From Marinobacter shengliensis (lineage in GTDB: Bacteria > Pseudomonadota > Gammaproteobacteria > Pseudomonadales > Oleiphilaceae): a DNA stretch of 64,000 nt. The translations under genes and the position numbers were made by a program. Shown here one piece after another: positions 17,398 through 27,117 of the stretch. The first letter of the stretch is position 1. Every line of letters starts with the position of its first letter. The notes beneath the pieces were generated by a model. That model did not search any database and had not been told where the DNA came from. It saw only the letters and a list, made by a program, of their open reading frames with translations. The stretch spans positions 186,001-250,000 of the forward strand of contig NZ_PXNO01000021.1 in the NCBI RefSeq assembly GCF_003007715.1. Reading direction: 5' to 3'.

Positions 17398-20300
17398 GGC
17401 GCAGGAAAGGCATTATCGGTTTCTTCGTCCACCACCGGGTAGCCGGCAATCTGGTTATGCTGGTGATGATTCTTGGTGGTGTGCTGGCCCTGAGCCGGAT
17501 GAACATCCAGTTCTTTCCTACCTTTGCGTTGGATGTGGTCAGTGTGCGGGTGGTCTGGAGCGGTGCGTCTGCCGAGGACGTCGAACGGGGGATCACGGAC
17601 CCTCTGGAGCAACGGCTCCGAAGTGTCGATGGCCTGAAGAAAATGACGTCTACCTCCGCTCAGGGCATCTCTTCCATCACCCTGGAATTCCATGAGGGCA
17701 CCGATCCGATTCAGGCGGTGGACGACGTGCGCCAGCAGGTGGACGAGTTCAATAACCTGCCGGCTGACGCTGAAGAACCGCAGGTAGCCCGCATCGAACG
17801 TTATGAGCCGGTAGCCCGCCTGTTGATCTATGGCGACGTGGACCGCAGTGAACTGCGCAATCTGGTTTACCGGTTTGAAGACGAGCTGTTGGACCGGGGC
17901 ATTGACCGCATCGCTATCCGTGGTTTACCGGAGCAGCAGATCAGTATCGATGTGCCGGCGGAACGGCTGGAAACCCTCGGTCTCTCGCTTGAACAGATTG
18001 CCGACCGGGTAGCCTCCCTGTCACGGGATTTGCCAGCGGGTATGATGGCGCAGCAGGACGCTACCCGGGAACTTCGCTCCATCGAGCAACGGCGCAGCCC
18101 GCAGGCCTTTGAAACCGTTCCGGTGCTCAGTGGTGACCGGGTGCGGATGCAGCTGGGCGATATCGCTATCATCCGCCAGGAAGCCCGTGACAACCAGACG
18201 GTGATGGAGAACCATGGCGTGCCTGCGGTGGAACTACAGCTGCAGCGCTCGGAAAACGGCAACTCTCTGGCCGCCGCCAAGGTGCTGGAAATTTGGCTGG
18301 AAGACACCCGGCCGGTGCTGCCGGATTCCATCAAAATGGAAGTGTATGACGAAACCTGGCAGCTGTTGCAGGATCGTATCTCCCTGTTGGTCAACAACGG
18401 CCTGGGTGGTCTGGTGCTGGTGGTGGGGTTGCTGTACCTGTTCCTGCCGGGGCGCGTGGCCATGTGGGTGGCGATCGGAATTCCCACCGCCTTTCTGGCC
18501 GCGCTGGCGGTGCTCTGGCTGATTGGTGGCTCCATCAACATGATTTCACTGTTTGCCCTGATCATGGCGCTGGGGGTGATTGTGGATGACGCCATCGTGG
18601 TGGGCGAGGATGCCGATGCCCATGCGCGGATGGGCGAGGAATCCATTTATGCCTCCGAGGGTGCCGCCAAGCGCATGGTTTGGCCGGTGCTGGCATCGTC
18701 TCTGACCACGGTGGCGGCGTTTATGCCGTTGCTGGTGGTGGGTGGCGTGATTGGTAACATTCTGGGGGACATTCCCCTGGTAATGATCTGCGTGCTCATT
18801 GCTTCGCTGGTGGAGTGCTTCATCGTGCTGCCGGCGCACTTGCGCCATGCCTTCAAGCGTAAAACTGAAAGGGAGGGCCAACCGGCGCCTGCCAAGCGGC
18901 AGCCAAACCCGGTTACCCGCCTACGCAATGGCTTTGAACGTCGTTTTGATGCCTTTCGCGATGGCCCGTTCCGGCGATTTTCCCGCTACAGCCTGAAGCA
19001 TCGCGGCGTGACGGTGGCCAGCGCTCTGGCCCTGGCAATCTTCACCGTCGGTCTGCTGGCTGGCGGTCGTCTGGGCTTCAATTTTTTCCCGACACCGGAG
19101 CCCTCGGTGTTCTATGCCAACGCCAGTTTTGTCGCCGGTACCGATAAACGCGAGGTGGCGGATTTCATGCGCGAGATGCAGCGCGCGCTGAATGAAACAG
19201 GGCAGGCGCTGGGCGGTAACCTGATTCTCCATGCGGTGACCACCTACGGCGCTACCCAGGGAGCCGAGGGCAGTTCCCGCAACGACGATGAGTTGGGCTC
19301 GATGCTGGTGGAACTGGTGCCGTCGGATCGGCGCGACGTCCGTAACCCGGAGTTCATTGAGCAATGGCGCAAGCGCCTTCCGTTACCCGCAGGGCTGGAT
19401 TCGCTCAACATCAGTGAGCGCCAGTCCGGACCGCCGGGGCGGGATGTGAACATTCGCCTGACCGGCGACAGCGCCGATAACCTCAAACGCGCGGCCGACG
19501 AAGTGGCCCAGGCTCTCAGTACCCTGCCGGGAGTGCTGGATGTGGAAGACGACATGCCCTGGGGCCGGGAGCAGTTGATCTATCAGGTTAGCCCCTATGG
19601 TGAAGCCCTGGGCCTGACCACCGTGGATCTCGGGCGTCAGCTGCGGGCAGCCTTTGATGGCCGTATTGCCCAGATCTATCAGGACGGCCGTGACGAGATC
19701 GAAGTGCGGGTTCAGCTACCTCGCGATCAGCGGGAGCGGTATTCGACACTGGAGCAAATGACGGTGCGTATTCCGGATGGCCGGTTCGTGCCGTTGACCC
19801 AGGTAATGAACCTGGACCACCGTCAGGGCTTCCAGGCTCTGCGCCATGCCGACGGCAAACTGGCTGTGGAGGTGACCTCTGCCCTGAATACCCGGGTGGC
19901 CACCACCGATCAGGTACTGGAAAGCCTGCAGGCCGGCGCCCTGCCGGACATCGCAAGTCGGTACGGCGTGCGTTACAGCTTTGAGGGGCGGTCCGCTGAT
20001 CAGCGGGAAACCATGGACGACATGAAAACCGGGTTACTGATCGGAGTGGCGCTGATGTATGTGGTGCTGGCCTGGGTGTTTGCCTCCTGGAGCCTGCCGG
20101 TGATCGTGATGGCGATCATTCCCTTTGCCCTGGTGGGTGCCTTGTTGGGCCACTGGTTGATGGGACTGCAGTTGACCATTCTTTCGTTGTTCGGGCTGTT
20201 TGGTTTATCCGGTATTGTGGTCAACAACGCGATTATTCTGGTGTCGTTCTATAACCAGCAGCGTCAGAAAGGACTGGGTATTACCGATGCCCTCAATGAA

Positions 20301-20552
20301 GCAGCCGTGCAGCGGGTTCGAGCGGTACTGTTGACCTCCCTCACCACCATTGGTGGCTTGCTGCCGCTGTTGTTTGAAACCTCCCTGCAGGCGCAGTTCC
20401 TGATACCCATGGCGACGTCCATTGCCTTTGGCCTTGGCCTGTCCACATTCCTGGTGTTGCTGGTGATACCGGCGCTGTTATCTTGGCTGGAGCAGTTCCG
20501 GGAATGGCGTGCGCAGCGCCACGGCGAAACACCGGAACCTCTGCAGGGTTGA
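17394..20552 (+). CDS. RND family efflux pump permease
   Basis: 1052 residues beginning at GTG 17394, overlapping the adaptor stop. The order is RND-typical: one helix near the N-terminus, a large periplasmic loop (about 45-340), a helix bundle (about 345-480), an amphipathic linker, helix 7, a second periplasmic loop (about 560-860) and a final helix bundle. The proton-relay pair DD is present in GVIVDDAIVVGED near residue 398. IPTAFLAALAVLW and GLSGIVVNNAIILV are family-like helices. It should be a proton-driven exporter. No drug-specific signature is apparent. Being joined to a lipoprotein-type ABC system suggests an envelope substrate such as a lipid. Confidence 0.92.
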   Translation: MRRRKGIIGFFVHHRVAGNLVMLVMILGGVLALSRMNIQFFPTFALDVVSVRVVWSGASAEDVERGITDPLEQRLRSVDGLKKMTSTSAQGISSITLEFHEGTDPIQAVDDVRQQVDEFNNLPADAEEPQVARIERYEPVARLLIYGDVDRSELRNLVYRFEDELLDRGIDRIAIRGLPEQQISIDVPAERLETLGLSLEQIADRVASLSRDLPAGMMAQQDATRELRSIEQRRSPQAFETVPVLSGDRVRMQLGDIAIIRQEARDNQTVMENHGVPAVELQLQRSENGNSLAAAKVLEIWLEDTRPVLPDSIKMEVYDETWQLLQDRISLLVNNGLGGLVLVVGLLYLFLPGRVAMWVAIGIPTAFLAALAVLWLIGGSINMISLFALIMALGVIVDDAIVVGEDADAHARMGEESIYASEGAAKRMVWPVLASSLTTVAAFMPLLVVGGVIGNILGDIPLVMICVLIASLVECFIVLPAHLRHAFKRKTEREGQPAPAKRQPNPVTRLRNGFERRFDAFRDGPFRRFSRYSLKHRGVTVASALALAIFTVGLLAGGRLGFNFFPTPEPSVFYANASFVAGTDKREVADFMREMQRALNETGQALGGNLILHAVTTYGATQGAEGSSRNDDELGSMLVELVPSDRRDVRNPEFIEQWRKRLPLPAGLDSLNISERQSGPPGRDVNIRLTGDSADNLKRAADEVAQALSTLPGVLDVEDDMPWGREQLIYQVSPYGEALGLTTVDLGRQLRAAFDGRIAQIYQDGRDEIEVRVQLPRDQRERYSTLEQMTVRIPDGRFVPLTQVMNLDHRQGFQALRHADGKLAVEVTSALNTRVATTDQVLESLQAGALPDIASRYGVRYSFEGRSADQRETMDDMKTGLLIGVALMYVVLAWVFASWSLPVIVMAIIPFALVGALLGHWLMGLQLTILSLFGLFGLSGIVVNNAIILVSFYNQQRQKGLGITDALNEAAVQRVRAVLLTSLTTIGGLLPLLFETSLQAQFLIPMATSIAFGLGLSTFLVLLVIPALLSWLEQFREWRAQRHGETPEPLQG

Positions 20553-20591
20553 ACGTTGGGGGGCGAATTGGCCAACGGGGAGAACGTTAAG

Positions 20592-21242
20592 GTGCACAGT
20601 GCAGTAAACGTCAGCGGCTTACGTAAAACCTTCGGCCAGGGCGATTCGGCCGTTGCCGTGTTGTCTGGCCTGGGCTTTGCTCTGCCTGCCGGCAGTTCGT
20701 TGGCCCTGATGGGGCGTTCCGGCTCTGGCAAGTCCACCTTGCTGAATATTCTGTGTGGGCTGGAGCAAGCGGATGCCGGCACCGTGACGTTGTTTGGCGC
20801 GGACGGCCGGACCGCTGACTGGCCATGCCTGCGCCGCGAGCGGATCGGTGTAGTGTTTCAGGAAGCCAACCTGATGCCCACCTTGTCGCTGCTGGATAAC
20901 GTGCGCTTTCGCGCTGCATTGGCCGGCCAGCCGGAAACCCGTTGCCAGCATTGGCTGGAGGTGCTTGATATCGGGGAGCTCGGCCAACGGTTTCCGGACC
21001 AGGTGTCTGGCGGCCAACGCCAGCGGGCGGCGCTGGCCATGGCCTTCGCCATGGCGCCGGATCTGATTCTGGCAGACGAACCCACCGGCAGTCTGGACCG
21101 CAACACGGCCAACGAGGTGGCTGATGAGCTGTTCAGGCTCCAGGCCGAAACCGGTTGCAGCCTGATTCTCGCTACCCATGACGCGGAGCTGGCGGCCCGC
21201 TGCCAGCAAACGCTGGACCTTGGCCATCGGTCCGGGGGCTGA
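20592..21242 (+). CDS. ABC transporter ATPase, LolD/MacB-N type
   Basis: 216 residues from GTG 20592, chosen because GGGGAG lies ten bases ahead and the upstream TTG has no ribosome site. Walker A is GRSGSGKST at 41-49; the signature is VSGGQRQRAALA; Walker B is LILADEPTGSLD; the switch histidine is in ATHD. The short single-domain form with DEPTGSLD is typical of the LolD/FtsE/MacB branch acting with FtsX-fold permeases. The next gene is such a permease, starting 6 bases later. Confidence 0.92.
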   Translation: MHSAVNVSGLRKTFGQGDSAVAVLSGLGFALPAGSSLALMGRSGSGKSTLLNILCGLEQADAGTVTLFGADGRTADWPCLRRERIGVVFQEANLMPTLSLLDNVRFRAALAGQPETRCQHWLEVLDIGELGQRFPDQVSGGQRQRAALAMAFAMAPDLILADEPTGSLDRNTANEVADELFRLQAETGCSLILATHDAELAARCQQTLDLGHRSGG

Positions 21243-21248
21243 TCGCCC

Positions 21249-23507
21249 ATGACGGTGTTTACCGCCCTGTTCAGCCACTATCGCCGGCACCCCTGGCAGG
21301 GCACCGCGCTGGCCCTTCTGATGCTGCTGGCCACCGCCTTGTGGACCGGTATTCACCACCTCACCAGCCAGGCCCGCGACAGCCTCGGCCAGAGTGAACG
21401 GCTGGTGGAGGTGCGTGAACAGGTGCAGCGAGTTGATGGCGCAGCGCTCACGGTGGAGGATTTTGTCTTGCTTCGCCGCCAGGGCCTGTGCGTGATGCCC
21501 TGGCTGGAAGTCTTGCCGGAGGGGCAGTCCCGCCGGGTGATTGGCGTCGACCCTCTGGCGGCTCTGTGTTTTCAGGGCCAGGCTGATGTTGCCAGCTTCG
21601 ATGGCCAGCCACTGGTCGGCCAGCCGTTTCTGGATATCGCCGACGCAGCTGCTCTAACGGCCGCCGAACAGCAGCTGTTCCTGATCCTGGCGGCGGGCGA
21701 GGGTCCTTTGCCTTCGGCCTATCGCACGGCCCCTTTCGCTTTGTCACCGGATACCGGTCAGCTGGGTGACAGTTTCCTGCTGAACCTGGATGCCTTGAGT
21801 GTGCTGGTGTTGCTGATTACCGGGTTGCTCCTGCGCAGTGTCTATCTATTGTCGCTGTCCCAGCGCCGGGACAGTTTCGCGCTCCTGGCCCGCTTAGGGG
21901 TGTCCGGTCGGCGGGTGCGCGGGCATCTGCTATTGGAGCTTCTTTGTCTTGCCGCTCTCACCCTGATACCCGGTATCTGGCTCGGTCAGGCGCTGGCCTC
22001 GGTACTGGAAGGTGGCTTCACCAATGTCATGGAAGGGCTGTTTGATAGCCGTCAGTTAGCGACCGGCGGCAACCACTGGCGGGTGCCCGCATTGGTGATG
22101 ACCGTGCTGCTGCTCGCCGTGGCTATGGTGGATTGGCTGATGCCGATGGTTGCCCGCGCCACGCCGGGCAACCGCCTGCGGCCCGCAGCGGCCACATTGT
22201 TGGTGTTGGTTGGCCTGGCTGGTGTGTGGCTGGCCAATGCCTTGTGGCTGTTGTTTGTGGCACTGGCACTGGTGTTAGCCGGTATCGGGTGGTTAATGCC
22301 ACGTGGCCTGTCGTTGTTGTCTGGTGCAGGTGTGCGTGCCAGCGCGCAGCCGGGTTGGCGCTGGTGGTGGGCCGAGTTTGGCGTGTTGTGCCGGCGGCTG
22401 GCGTTGCCCCTGGTGGCGTTACAGTTCTCCCTGGCTATGGTGTTGGCCGTGCAGGCTTTGGTGATTACCTTTGAAGACACCTTTGATCGCTGGTTGAGCC
22501 AGCGATTGTCGGCGGATGTCTACGTGCAGGTGCCCGAAGGCGCGGACAGCGCACTGGCTGCTAACTGGCTGACGGAGCATCTTCCAAGCGCAGACGAAGG
22601 GCTTTGGCACCATGTCCAGCGCGGCTCGGGCCGCTTCCGGCATGGGCAAGCCTGGCAGGATGTGGATATCTTTGCCGTGACACCGGTTGGCCCATTGATG
22701 ACCGGCTGGGGCCTGCTTGAGCAGACATCACAGCCCTGGCAGACACTGGCATCTGGTGCCGGTGTGATGGTAAACGAGCAGCTCGCCTACCGCCTGGGAT
22801 TGTCCGTGGGCGAAGAGCTGGAGCTGGTGCTGGCGGAGCAGGCCCTTAAGTTACCGGTGCTGGGTATCTACCCGGATTACGGCCGGCCTGCGGGGGAAGT
22901 GCTGATTGCAGGGCAAATTCTGCCGGCGGACTTTGAGGTGACCTTCGAGAGCTTCTCGATCTCCCCGGCCAGTGTCCCTATTGAAACCATCACTGACGCG
23001 TTGCGGGCACTCTGGGCCGAGCCGGCATTGACCATCCGGGACAATCGTGCCATTCAGGATCTGGCCAACCGGGTGTTCGAGCAGACCTTTATGCTGACCC
23101 GTGCCATGACGGTGCTGACCCTGGCCCTGGCGGCGGTTGCCCTGTTACTGATGGGCTGGGTATTTCTGTCCACCCGCCTGTGGTACTTCAGGCTGCTGGA
23201 AGTCTGGGGTATGACTAAAGCAGAAATCTTCCGGAAACTCCTGCTGTTGGCGCTGGCAGTGACCCTGAGTGCAGCGGCGCTGGCTTTACCGTTGGGTGTT
23301 GGTCTGACCTGGGTGCTGGTGCAGCACATCAACCCCCTGGCCTTCGGCTGGTCACTGCCGATGGCTGTCTATCCGGTTTTCTGGTTGGAATTGCTGGCCC
23401 TGGCGTTGCTCATCGGCGGCTGTATTGCCTTGCTGATGCGCCGGCAGTTGGGGCGCCCTGCGGTTCGGCCATCAGTGACCGGTAGCGTGACGGGAGAAGA
23501 GCGATGA
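21249..23507 (+). CDS. FtsX/LolC-like ABC permease
   Basis: 752 residues with one N-terminal helix (about 18-35), a periplasmic region, three helices near 180-270, a cluster of hydrophobic segments around 275-375, a second periplasmic region, and three C-terminal helices (about 620-735). This is the duplicated FtsX-type layout of AttF/LolC-class mechanotransmission permeases rather than channel-type transporters. Partners are the LolD-like ATPase upstream and the AttH-like lipoprotein downstream, with which it overlaps by four bases (ATGA). The trio equals the attEFGH type of system. Confidence 0.85.
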   Translation: MTVFTALFSHYRRHPWQGTALALLMLLATALWTGIHHLTSQARDSLGQSERLVEVREQVQRVDGAALTVEDFVLLRRQGLCVMPWLEVLPEGQSRRVIGVDPLAALCFQGQADVASFDGQPLVGQPFLDIADAAALTAAEQQLFLILAAGEGPLPSAYRTAPFALSPDTGQLGDSFLLNLDALSVLVLLITGLLLRSVYLLSLSQRRDSFALLARLGVSGRRVRGHLLLELLCLAALTLIPGIWLGQALASVLEGGFTNVMEGLFDSRQLATGGNHWRVPALVMTVLLLAVAMVDWLMPMVARATPGNRLRPAAATLLVLVGLAGVWLANALWLLFVALALVLAGIGWLMPRGLSLLSGAGVRASAQPGWRWWWAEFGVLCRRLALPLVALQFSLAMVLAVQALVITFEDTFDRWLSQRLSADVYVQVPEGADSALAANWLTEHLPSADEGLWHHVQRGSGRFRHGQAWQDVDIFAVTPVGPLMTGWGLLEQTSQPWQTLASGAGVMVNEQLAYRLGLSVGEELELVLAEQALKLPVLGIYPDYGRPAGEVLIAGQILPADFEVTFESFSISPASVPIETITDALRALWAEPALTIRDNRAIQDLANRVFEQTFMLTRAMTVLTLALAAVALLLMGWVFLSTRLWYFRLLEVWGMTKAEIFRKLLLLALAVTLSAAALALPLGVGLTWVLVQHINPLAFGWSLPMAVYPVFWLELLALALLIGGCIALLMRRQLGRPAVRPSVTGSVTGEER

Positions 23508-24604
23508 GGCTTCGTTGGCTGACCATGATGCTTGTCTACGGGCTGCTTGCAGGGTGCAGCGAGCCGGGCACAGACGCGGGTTTTGCCGGTCTGGGCGGAA
23601 CGGCCGGCCCTGACGACGGATTTGAGCAGCCGGGACCGGGCACGGAACTGGTTTTCCCCCGGGACTTCGGCCCTCATCCGGCCCATCGCATCGAATGGTG
23701 GTACCTCACCGCGAACCTGGAAACGGACACCGGCGAACCACTGGGTCTGCAATGGACCCAGTTCCGCCAGGCCATCGAGTCCCGGGATGATGAATCCCCG
23801 TCACCGGAGCCCTCGGGCTGGCCACTGCAGGCGGCCTGGATGGCCCATGCCGCCGTCAGCTACCGGGAGCAGCATTGGTTCGGTGAACGGCTGGCCCGGG
23901 GTTATCTGGGCCAGGCGGGTGCCACTGCCGAGCCCTTCCAGGTCTGGCTCGACCACTGGCAACTGACCACGGGTGAGTCGCCGGACCAGTGGCTGGTACA
24001 GGTCAGTCATGGGCAGCCCGATACGGAGGACTACTGGGCGTTTGACCTTGAACTGACCGTGCGCGGTGCGCCGGTGGCTCACGGGGTTGACGGGTTTAGT
24101 GCCAAGTCGGCCAGCGGTGAAGGGTCCATGTATTTCAGCCTGGTGGACATCGAGGTGACCGGACAGGTGAGGTTAGGGCGTGAAACGCTGCCGGTAAGGG
24201 GCAAGGCCTGGTTCGACCGGGAGTGGAGTAGCCAGTTTCTGAAAGCGGGCCAGCAGGGCTGGGACTGGTTTGCCCTGCACCTGGACTCCGGCGACAAACT
24301 GATGGCATTCCAGCTTCGGGAGCAGCAAGATCATTTCCGCTCTGGCACCTGGATACCGGCGGGTGGTGAGCCGATTGCCCTGGCTCCGGGCCAGTTGCAG
24401 TTGGAACCGGGCACCGGCGCGGAGCCTGTGCCCACCCGGTGGCGCTTGGCGGTGCCGGACCATGATATTGATCTGACGCTGTCGGCTCCACCAGGTAACT
24501 ACACCAATGATGGTTTGTATCCCTACTGGGAAAGCCCGGTAACGGTGACTGGCAGTCACGAAGGGGTGGGGTATATGGAGCTCACGGGCTATTCCGAGCC
24601 GTAG
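23504..24604 (+). CDS. AttH-like lipoprotein (lipocalin-like carotenoid hydratase fold)
   Basis: 366 residues. The N-terminus is a lipoprotein signal with lipobox LLAGC (C18). The body has the AttH/CrtC signature HRIEWWYLTANLETDTG followed by a Gln-rich strand GLQWTQFRQA, and WFDREWSSQFL and GWDWFALHL later, which mark two lipocalin-like barrels. AttH proteins accompany LolD/FtsX-type ABC systems, and their function is not settled; a hydrophobic ligand such as a lipid is likely. It is the last gene of the RND-ABC operon and is convergent with pomB, with stops about five bases apart. Confidence 0.85.
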   Translation: MRLRWLTMMLVYGLLAGCSEPGTDAGFAGLGGTAGPDDGFEQPGPGTELVFPRDFGPHPAHRIEWWYLTANLETDTGEPLGLQWTQFRQAIESRDDESPSPEPSGWPLQAAWMAHAAVSYREQHWFGERLARGYLGQAGATAEPFQVWLDHWQLTTGESPDQWLVQVSHGQPDTEDYWAFDLELTVRGAPVAHGVDGFSAKSASGEGSMYFSLVDIEVTGQVRLGRETLPVRGKAWFDREWSSQFLKAGQQGWDWFALHLDSGDKLMAFQLREQQDHFRSGTWIPAGGEPIALAPGQLQLEPGTGAEPVPTRWRLAVPDHDIDLTLSAPPGNYTNDGLYPYWESPVTVTGSHEGVGYMELTGYSEP

Positions 24605-24608
24605 CGCT

Positions 24609-25529
24609 TTACCAGACCAGGTCGCCGGATGGTGAAGCCTGCTCAGACCGCAGATCAATGATTGCTTCCTGGCTTTGCTGCTCGGCTTCAATCAGCTCCC
24701 GCAGCCGGATTTCCTGTTCTTCCAGGGGGCCGGACAGATCAATGATGATTTCCACGCGCCGGTTCTTGGCCCGGTTGTCTGCGGTGGTGTTTGCGACCCG
24801 GGGGCGGGTATCGGCCAGGCCGGTTACTCGCAGGCGCTCGGGCGACACCTGATCCCGCGCCAGCAGCACATTCGCCACGGCGGCTGCCCGGGCCGCTGAC
24901 AGGTCCCAGTTGCTGAAGAATCTTTCCGTGCGGATCGGGATGTTGTCGGTGTGGCCTTCCACCGCCAGATCGCCGGGCATGTCGGCCAGTACCTCTGCCA
25001 TGTCAAGCAGCAAGCCCTCGAATTCCCAGGTCAGCTGAGCAGACCCGGACGGGAACGAGCCCTTCTCTTCGACCCGGATTACAATTCGGCGCTGGTCTTC
25101 CGAGACATTAATGCGCCCGTCCATAATCGCCGGCTCCAGCACTTCCAGGATCTCTGCCAGGTTGGCATCCATCTGTTCCTGAATAGCGTCCTGCACCGCC
25201 TGCTCGGTGGGGTCGTTAAGTGTCTGCAGTTGTGGCTGCTGATCGGTGGTGGTCTGGCGTATTTCATTGACCACGGTCGGCTCCGGCGGTGCCGGTGAGA
25301 ACTTGTCGAAGATCGGGCTGGTGCCCATGGGGATTTCGAGGGCCGGAATTTCGCGCTGAACACCGAAGGCTTTGGACAGTTCACCGGCAATCTGCTTGAA
25401 CTTCTGGGCGTCGATTTCGGAGAACGACAGCAGTAACACGAAGAAGCACATCAGCAACGACATCAGGTCGGCAAAGGTGACCACCCAGGCCGGTATCGCG
25501 CGCTTTTCCTCTTCCGGTAACTCGTCCAT
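24609..25529 (-). CDS. pomB: Flagellar stator protein MotB/PomB
   Basis: 306 residues. A single helix near the N-terminus carries the ion-binding aspartate D21 in TFADLMSLLMCFFVLLLSF. The linker is Pro/Gln-rich, and an OmpA-type peptidoglycan-binding domain covers about residues 165-285 (VEGHTDNIPIR, TRPRVANTTADNRAKNRRVEI). It pairs with PomA, whose stop is 2 bases upstream of this start. The CFF after the aspartate helix is as in Na+-type PomB, so a sodium motor is likely. The C-terminus is rich in Glu and Gln. Confidence 0.92.
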   Translation of the reverse strand: MDELPEEEKRAIPAWVVTFADLMSLLMCFFVLLLSFSEIDAQKFKQIAGELSKAFGVQREIPALEIPMGTSPIFDKFSPAPPEPTVVNEIRQTTTDQQPQLQTLNDPTEQAVQDAIQEQMDANLAEILEVLEPAIMDGRINVSEDQRRIVIRVEEKGSFPSGSAQLTWEFEGLLLDMAEVLADMPGDLAVEGHTDNIPIRTERFFSNWDLSAARAAAVANVLLARDQVSPERLRVTGLADTRPRVANTTADNRAKNRRVEIIIDLSGPLEEQEIRLRELIEAEQQSQEAIIDLRSEQASPSGDLVW

Positions 25530-25531
25530 GG

Positions 25532-26308
25532 TTAGTCGCTTGCCGTCTCCGCTTCACCGTTCTTTGCGCGTTCTTTCGGGGGCAGGTAAGAAGACAGCAT
25601 CTGTTCAATGATTCGGGGGTTGGTGCCTTCCTGTATGGCCACCAGCGCATCAATGTAGAGGGACTGCATACGGGCTTCTTCGGTCATTCGCAGCGACAGT
25701 TTGTCGGCGATGGGCGTGGCAATCATGGTGGCGATCATGGCGCCGTAAAGCGTGGTGAGGAGCGCCACCGCCATGGCCGGGCCTATGGATTTCGGGTCTT
25801 CCATGTTCGACAGCATCTGCACCAGGCCGATCAAGGTACCGATCATACCCATGGCCGGCGCCACATCAGCCAGGGCGTTGAACACCTTGGCCCCGGAACG
25901 GTTGTGGTCCAGGGTCATCAACCGCTCTTTGTTAAGCAGTTGCTTGATGGTGTTGGCGTCCTGGCCATCCACCAGCATCTGAATGCCCTGGGCCAGAAAC
26001 GGCGAGCTGACGTCCCGGCCCTCAAGCCCCAGAACACCCTGTTTGCGGGCAATCTGGGCGACTTCAACCAGCTCGTCTATGCTGGCCTGGGTTTCCGGTA
26101 GCTTGAACTTGAACGCCCGGGCAGCCACCTTGAAGGCATCAAGAAACTGGAAAAAGCTGAATTTGGCTAGAACCACCAGCAGGCTGCCGCCCACTACAAT
26201 CAGTAGTGACGCCGGGTTTAAAAATACCTCGGGAGACACGCCCAGTATCACCGCCGATGCGATAAGCATGATGGCGCCGACCAGGCCGATCAGGGTGGCA
26301 AAATCCAC
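25532..26308 (-). CDS. pomA: Flagellar stator protein MotA/PomA
   Basis: 258 residues from a GTG at 26308 with GGAG six bases ahead. Four hydrophobic segments (about 4-22, 30-48, 150-170, 180-205), the charged cytoplasmic loop contacting the rotor, and the motif DVAPAMGMIGTLIGLVQML identify it as the PomA branch. With PomB it forms the inner-membrane stator channel that turns the flagellum. No other flagellar gene is near, as is usual for this pair. Confidence 0.93.
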   Translation of the reverse strand: MDFATLIGLVGAIMLIASAVILGVSPEVFLNPASLLIVVGGSLLVVLAKFSFFQFLDAFKVAARAFKFKLPETQASIDELVEVAQIARKQGVLGLEGRDVSSPFLAQGIQMLVDGQDANTIKQLLNKERLMTLDHNRSGAKVFNALADVAPAMGMIGTLIGLVQMLSNMEDPKSIGPAMAVALLTTLYGAMIATMIATPIADKLSLRMTEEARMQSLYIDALVAIQEGTNPRIIEQMLSSYLPPKERAKNGEAETASD

Positions 26309-26371
26309 GGTTACTCCGTTAACTGCTGGGGGTTGAAGTCAGGGGGCGAGAGAATACCCTTTGATTATTCC

Positions 26372-26794
26372 TTAATCAATTGTCACCGTGGTGACATCGT
26401 CGGATTCCCGGTGTTCTTTCCAGGCGGCGTAGCGATGCAGGTCTGATTCCACCAGTTTCAGGCACAGCGCCACTACGCCGGCGTCGTCCAGAAAGCCGAT
26501 GCCGAAAATGATGTCCGGAATCAGATCGATGGGGTTCAGCACATACAACAGCGCGCCGGCGATGGCGGCAATGCTTTTCCAGGGAATGGCCCGGTAATCG
26601 CCCCGCCAGTAATCCCGTATCAGGGAAAACATCAGCCGCACGTCGGTGGCGAACCGTTGCAGCCGGCCACTGCCCCGAACCTTTTCCTCAATGGCTTTCT
26701 GCCGTTCCAGCAGCGGCTTCAGGTCTTCCTTGGCGACCTTATCTGCTTCCTGTTTCAGTTGCGTTGCTGCTGCTCTTTCAGAGAACAATGCCAT
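26372..26794 (-). CDS. YkvA/DUF1232 family membrane protein
   Basis: 140 residues from the ATG at 26794; a TTG at 26806 is also possible, and neither has a clear ribosome site. The DUF1232 core LLYVLNPIDLIPDIIFGIGFLDD lies in the centre, preceded by a helical charged N-terminus with many Lys, Glu and Ala. The family is uncharacterised and predicted to be membrane-associated. The gene stands between pomA and the TIGR03643 gene, same strand, with no sign of coupling. Confidence 0.8.
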   Translation of the reverse strand: MALFSERAAATQLKQEADKVAKEDLKPLLERQKAIEEKVRGSGRLQRFATDVRLMFSLIRDYWRGDYRAIPWKSIAAIAGALLYVLNPIDLIPDIIFGIGFLDDAGVVALCLKLVESDLHRYAAWKEHRESDDVTTVTID

Positions 26795-26850
26795 AGCTGT
26801 GCTCAATGGTTATCCGATGACTGTAACGGTAACGAAAGTCGTCCATGTCG

Positions 26851-27108
26851 TCATCTGTGTTTGTACTGGGTCGGGCAGTAAGCCCGCAAAACACCCTCCG
26901 CTCTCAACCGGGCATGCTTTGTGTTACGCCCGCTGACACGCTTGCGCCAAAGCCGGAAGCTGCCTGCTTTCAGCTCCCGACGCATTAGCCTGATGACTTC
27001 TTTCTCCGGCAGCCCAAAGCAGGCTTCGATGGCCTCAAAGGGTGTGCGGTCTTCCCAGGCCATTTCGATAACCCGAGACACGTCTTCAGGTGTCAGTGTG
27101 GAGCTCAT
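26851..27108 (-). CDS. TIGR03643 family small protein
   Basis: 85 residues matching the TIGR03643/DUF2805 family, conserved mainly in marine bacteria and rich in Trp, Met and Arg (EMAWEDRTPFEAIE, FRLWRKRVSGRNTKH). The segment 25-50 (AIEACFGLPEKEVIRLMRRELK) looks like a helix-turn-helix, so nucleic-acid binding is possible but unproven. It lies 9 bases after the RetSat-like gene and is the last member of the photolyase-led gene set. No function is established. Confidence 0.8.
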   Translation of the reverse strand: MSSTLTPEDVSRVIEMAWEDRTPFEAIEACFGLPEKEVIRLMRRELKAGSFRLWRKRVSGRNTKHARLRAEGVLRAYCPTQYKHR

Positions 27109-27117
27109 CGCAGCACC

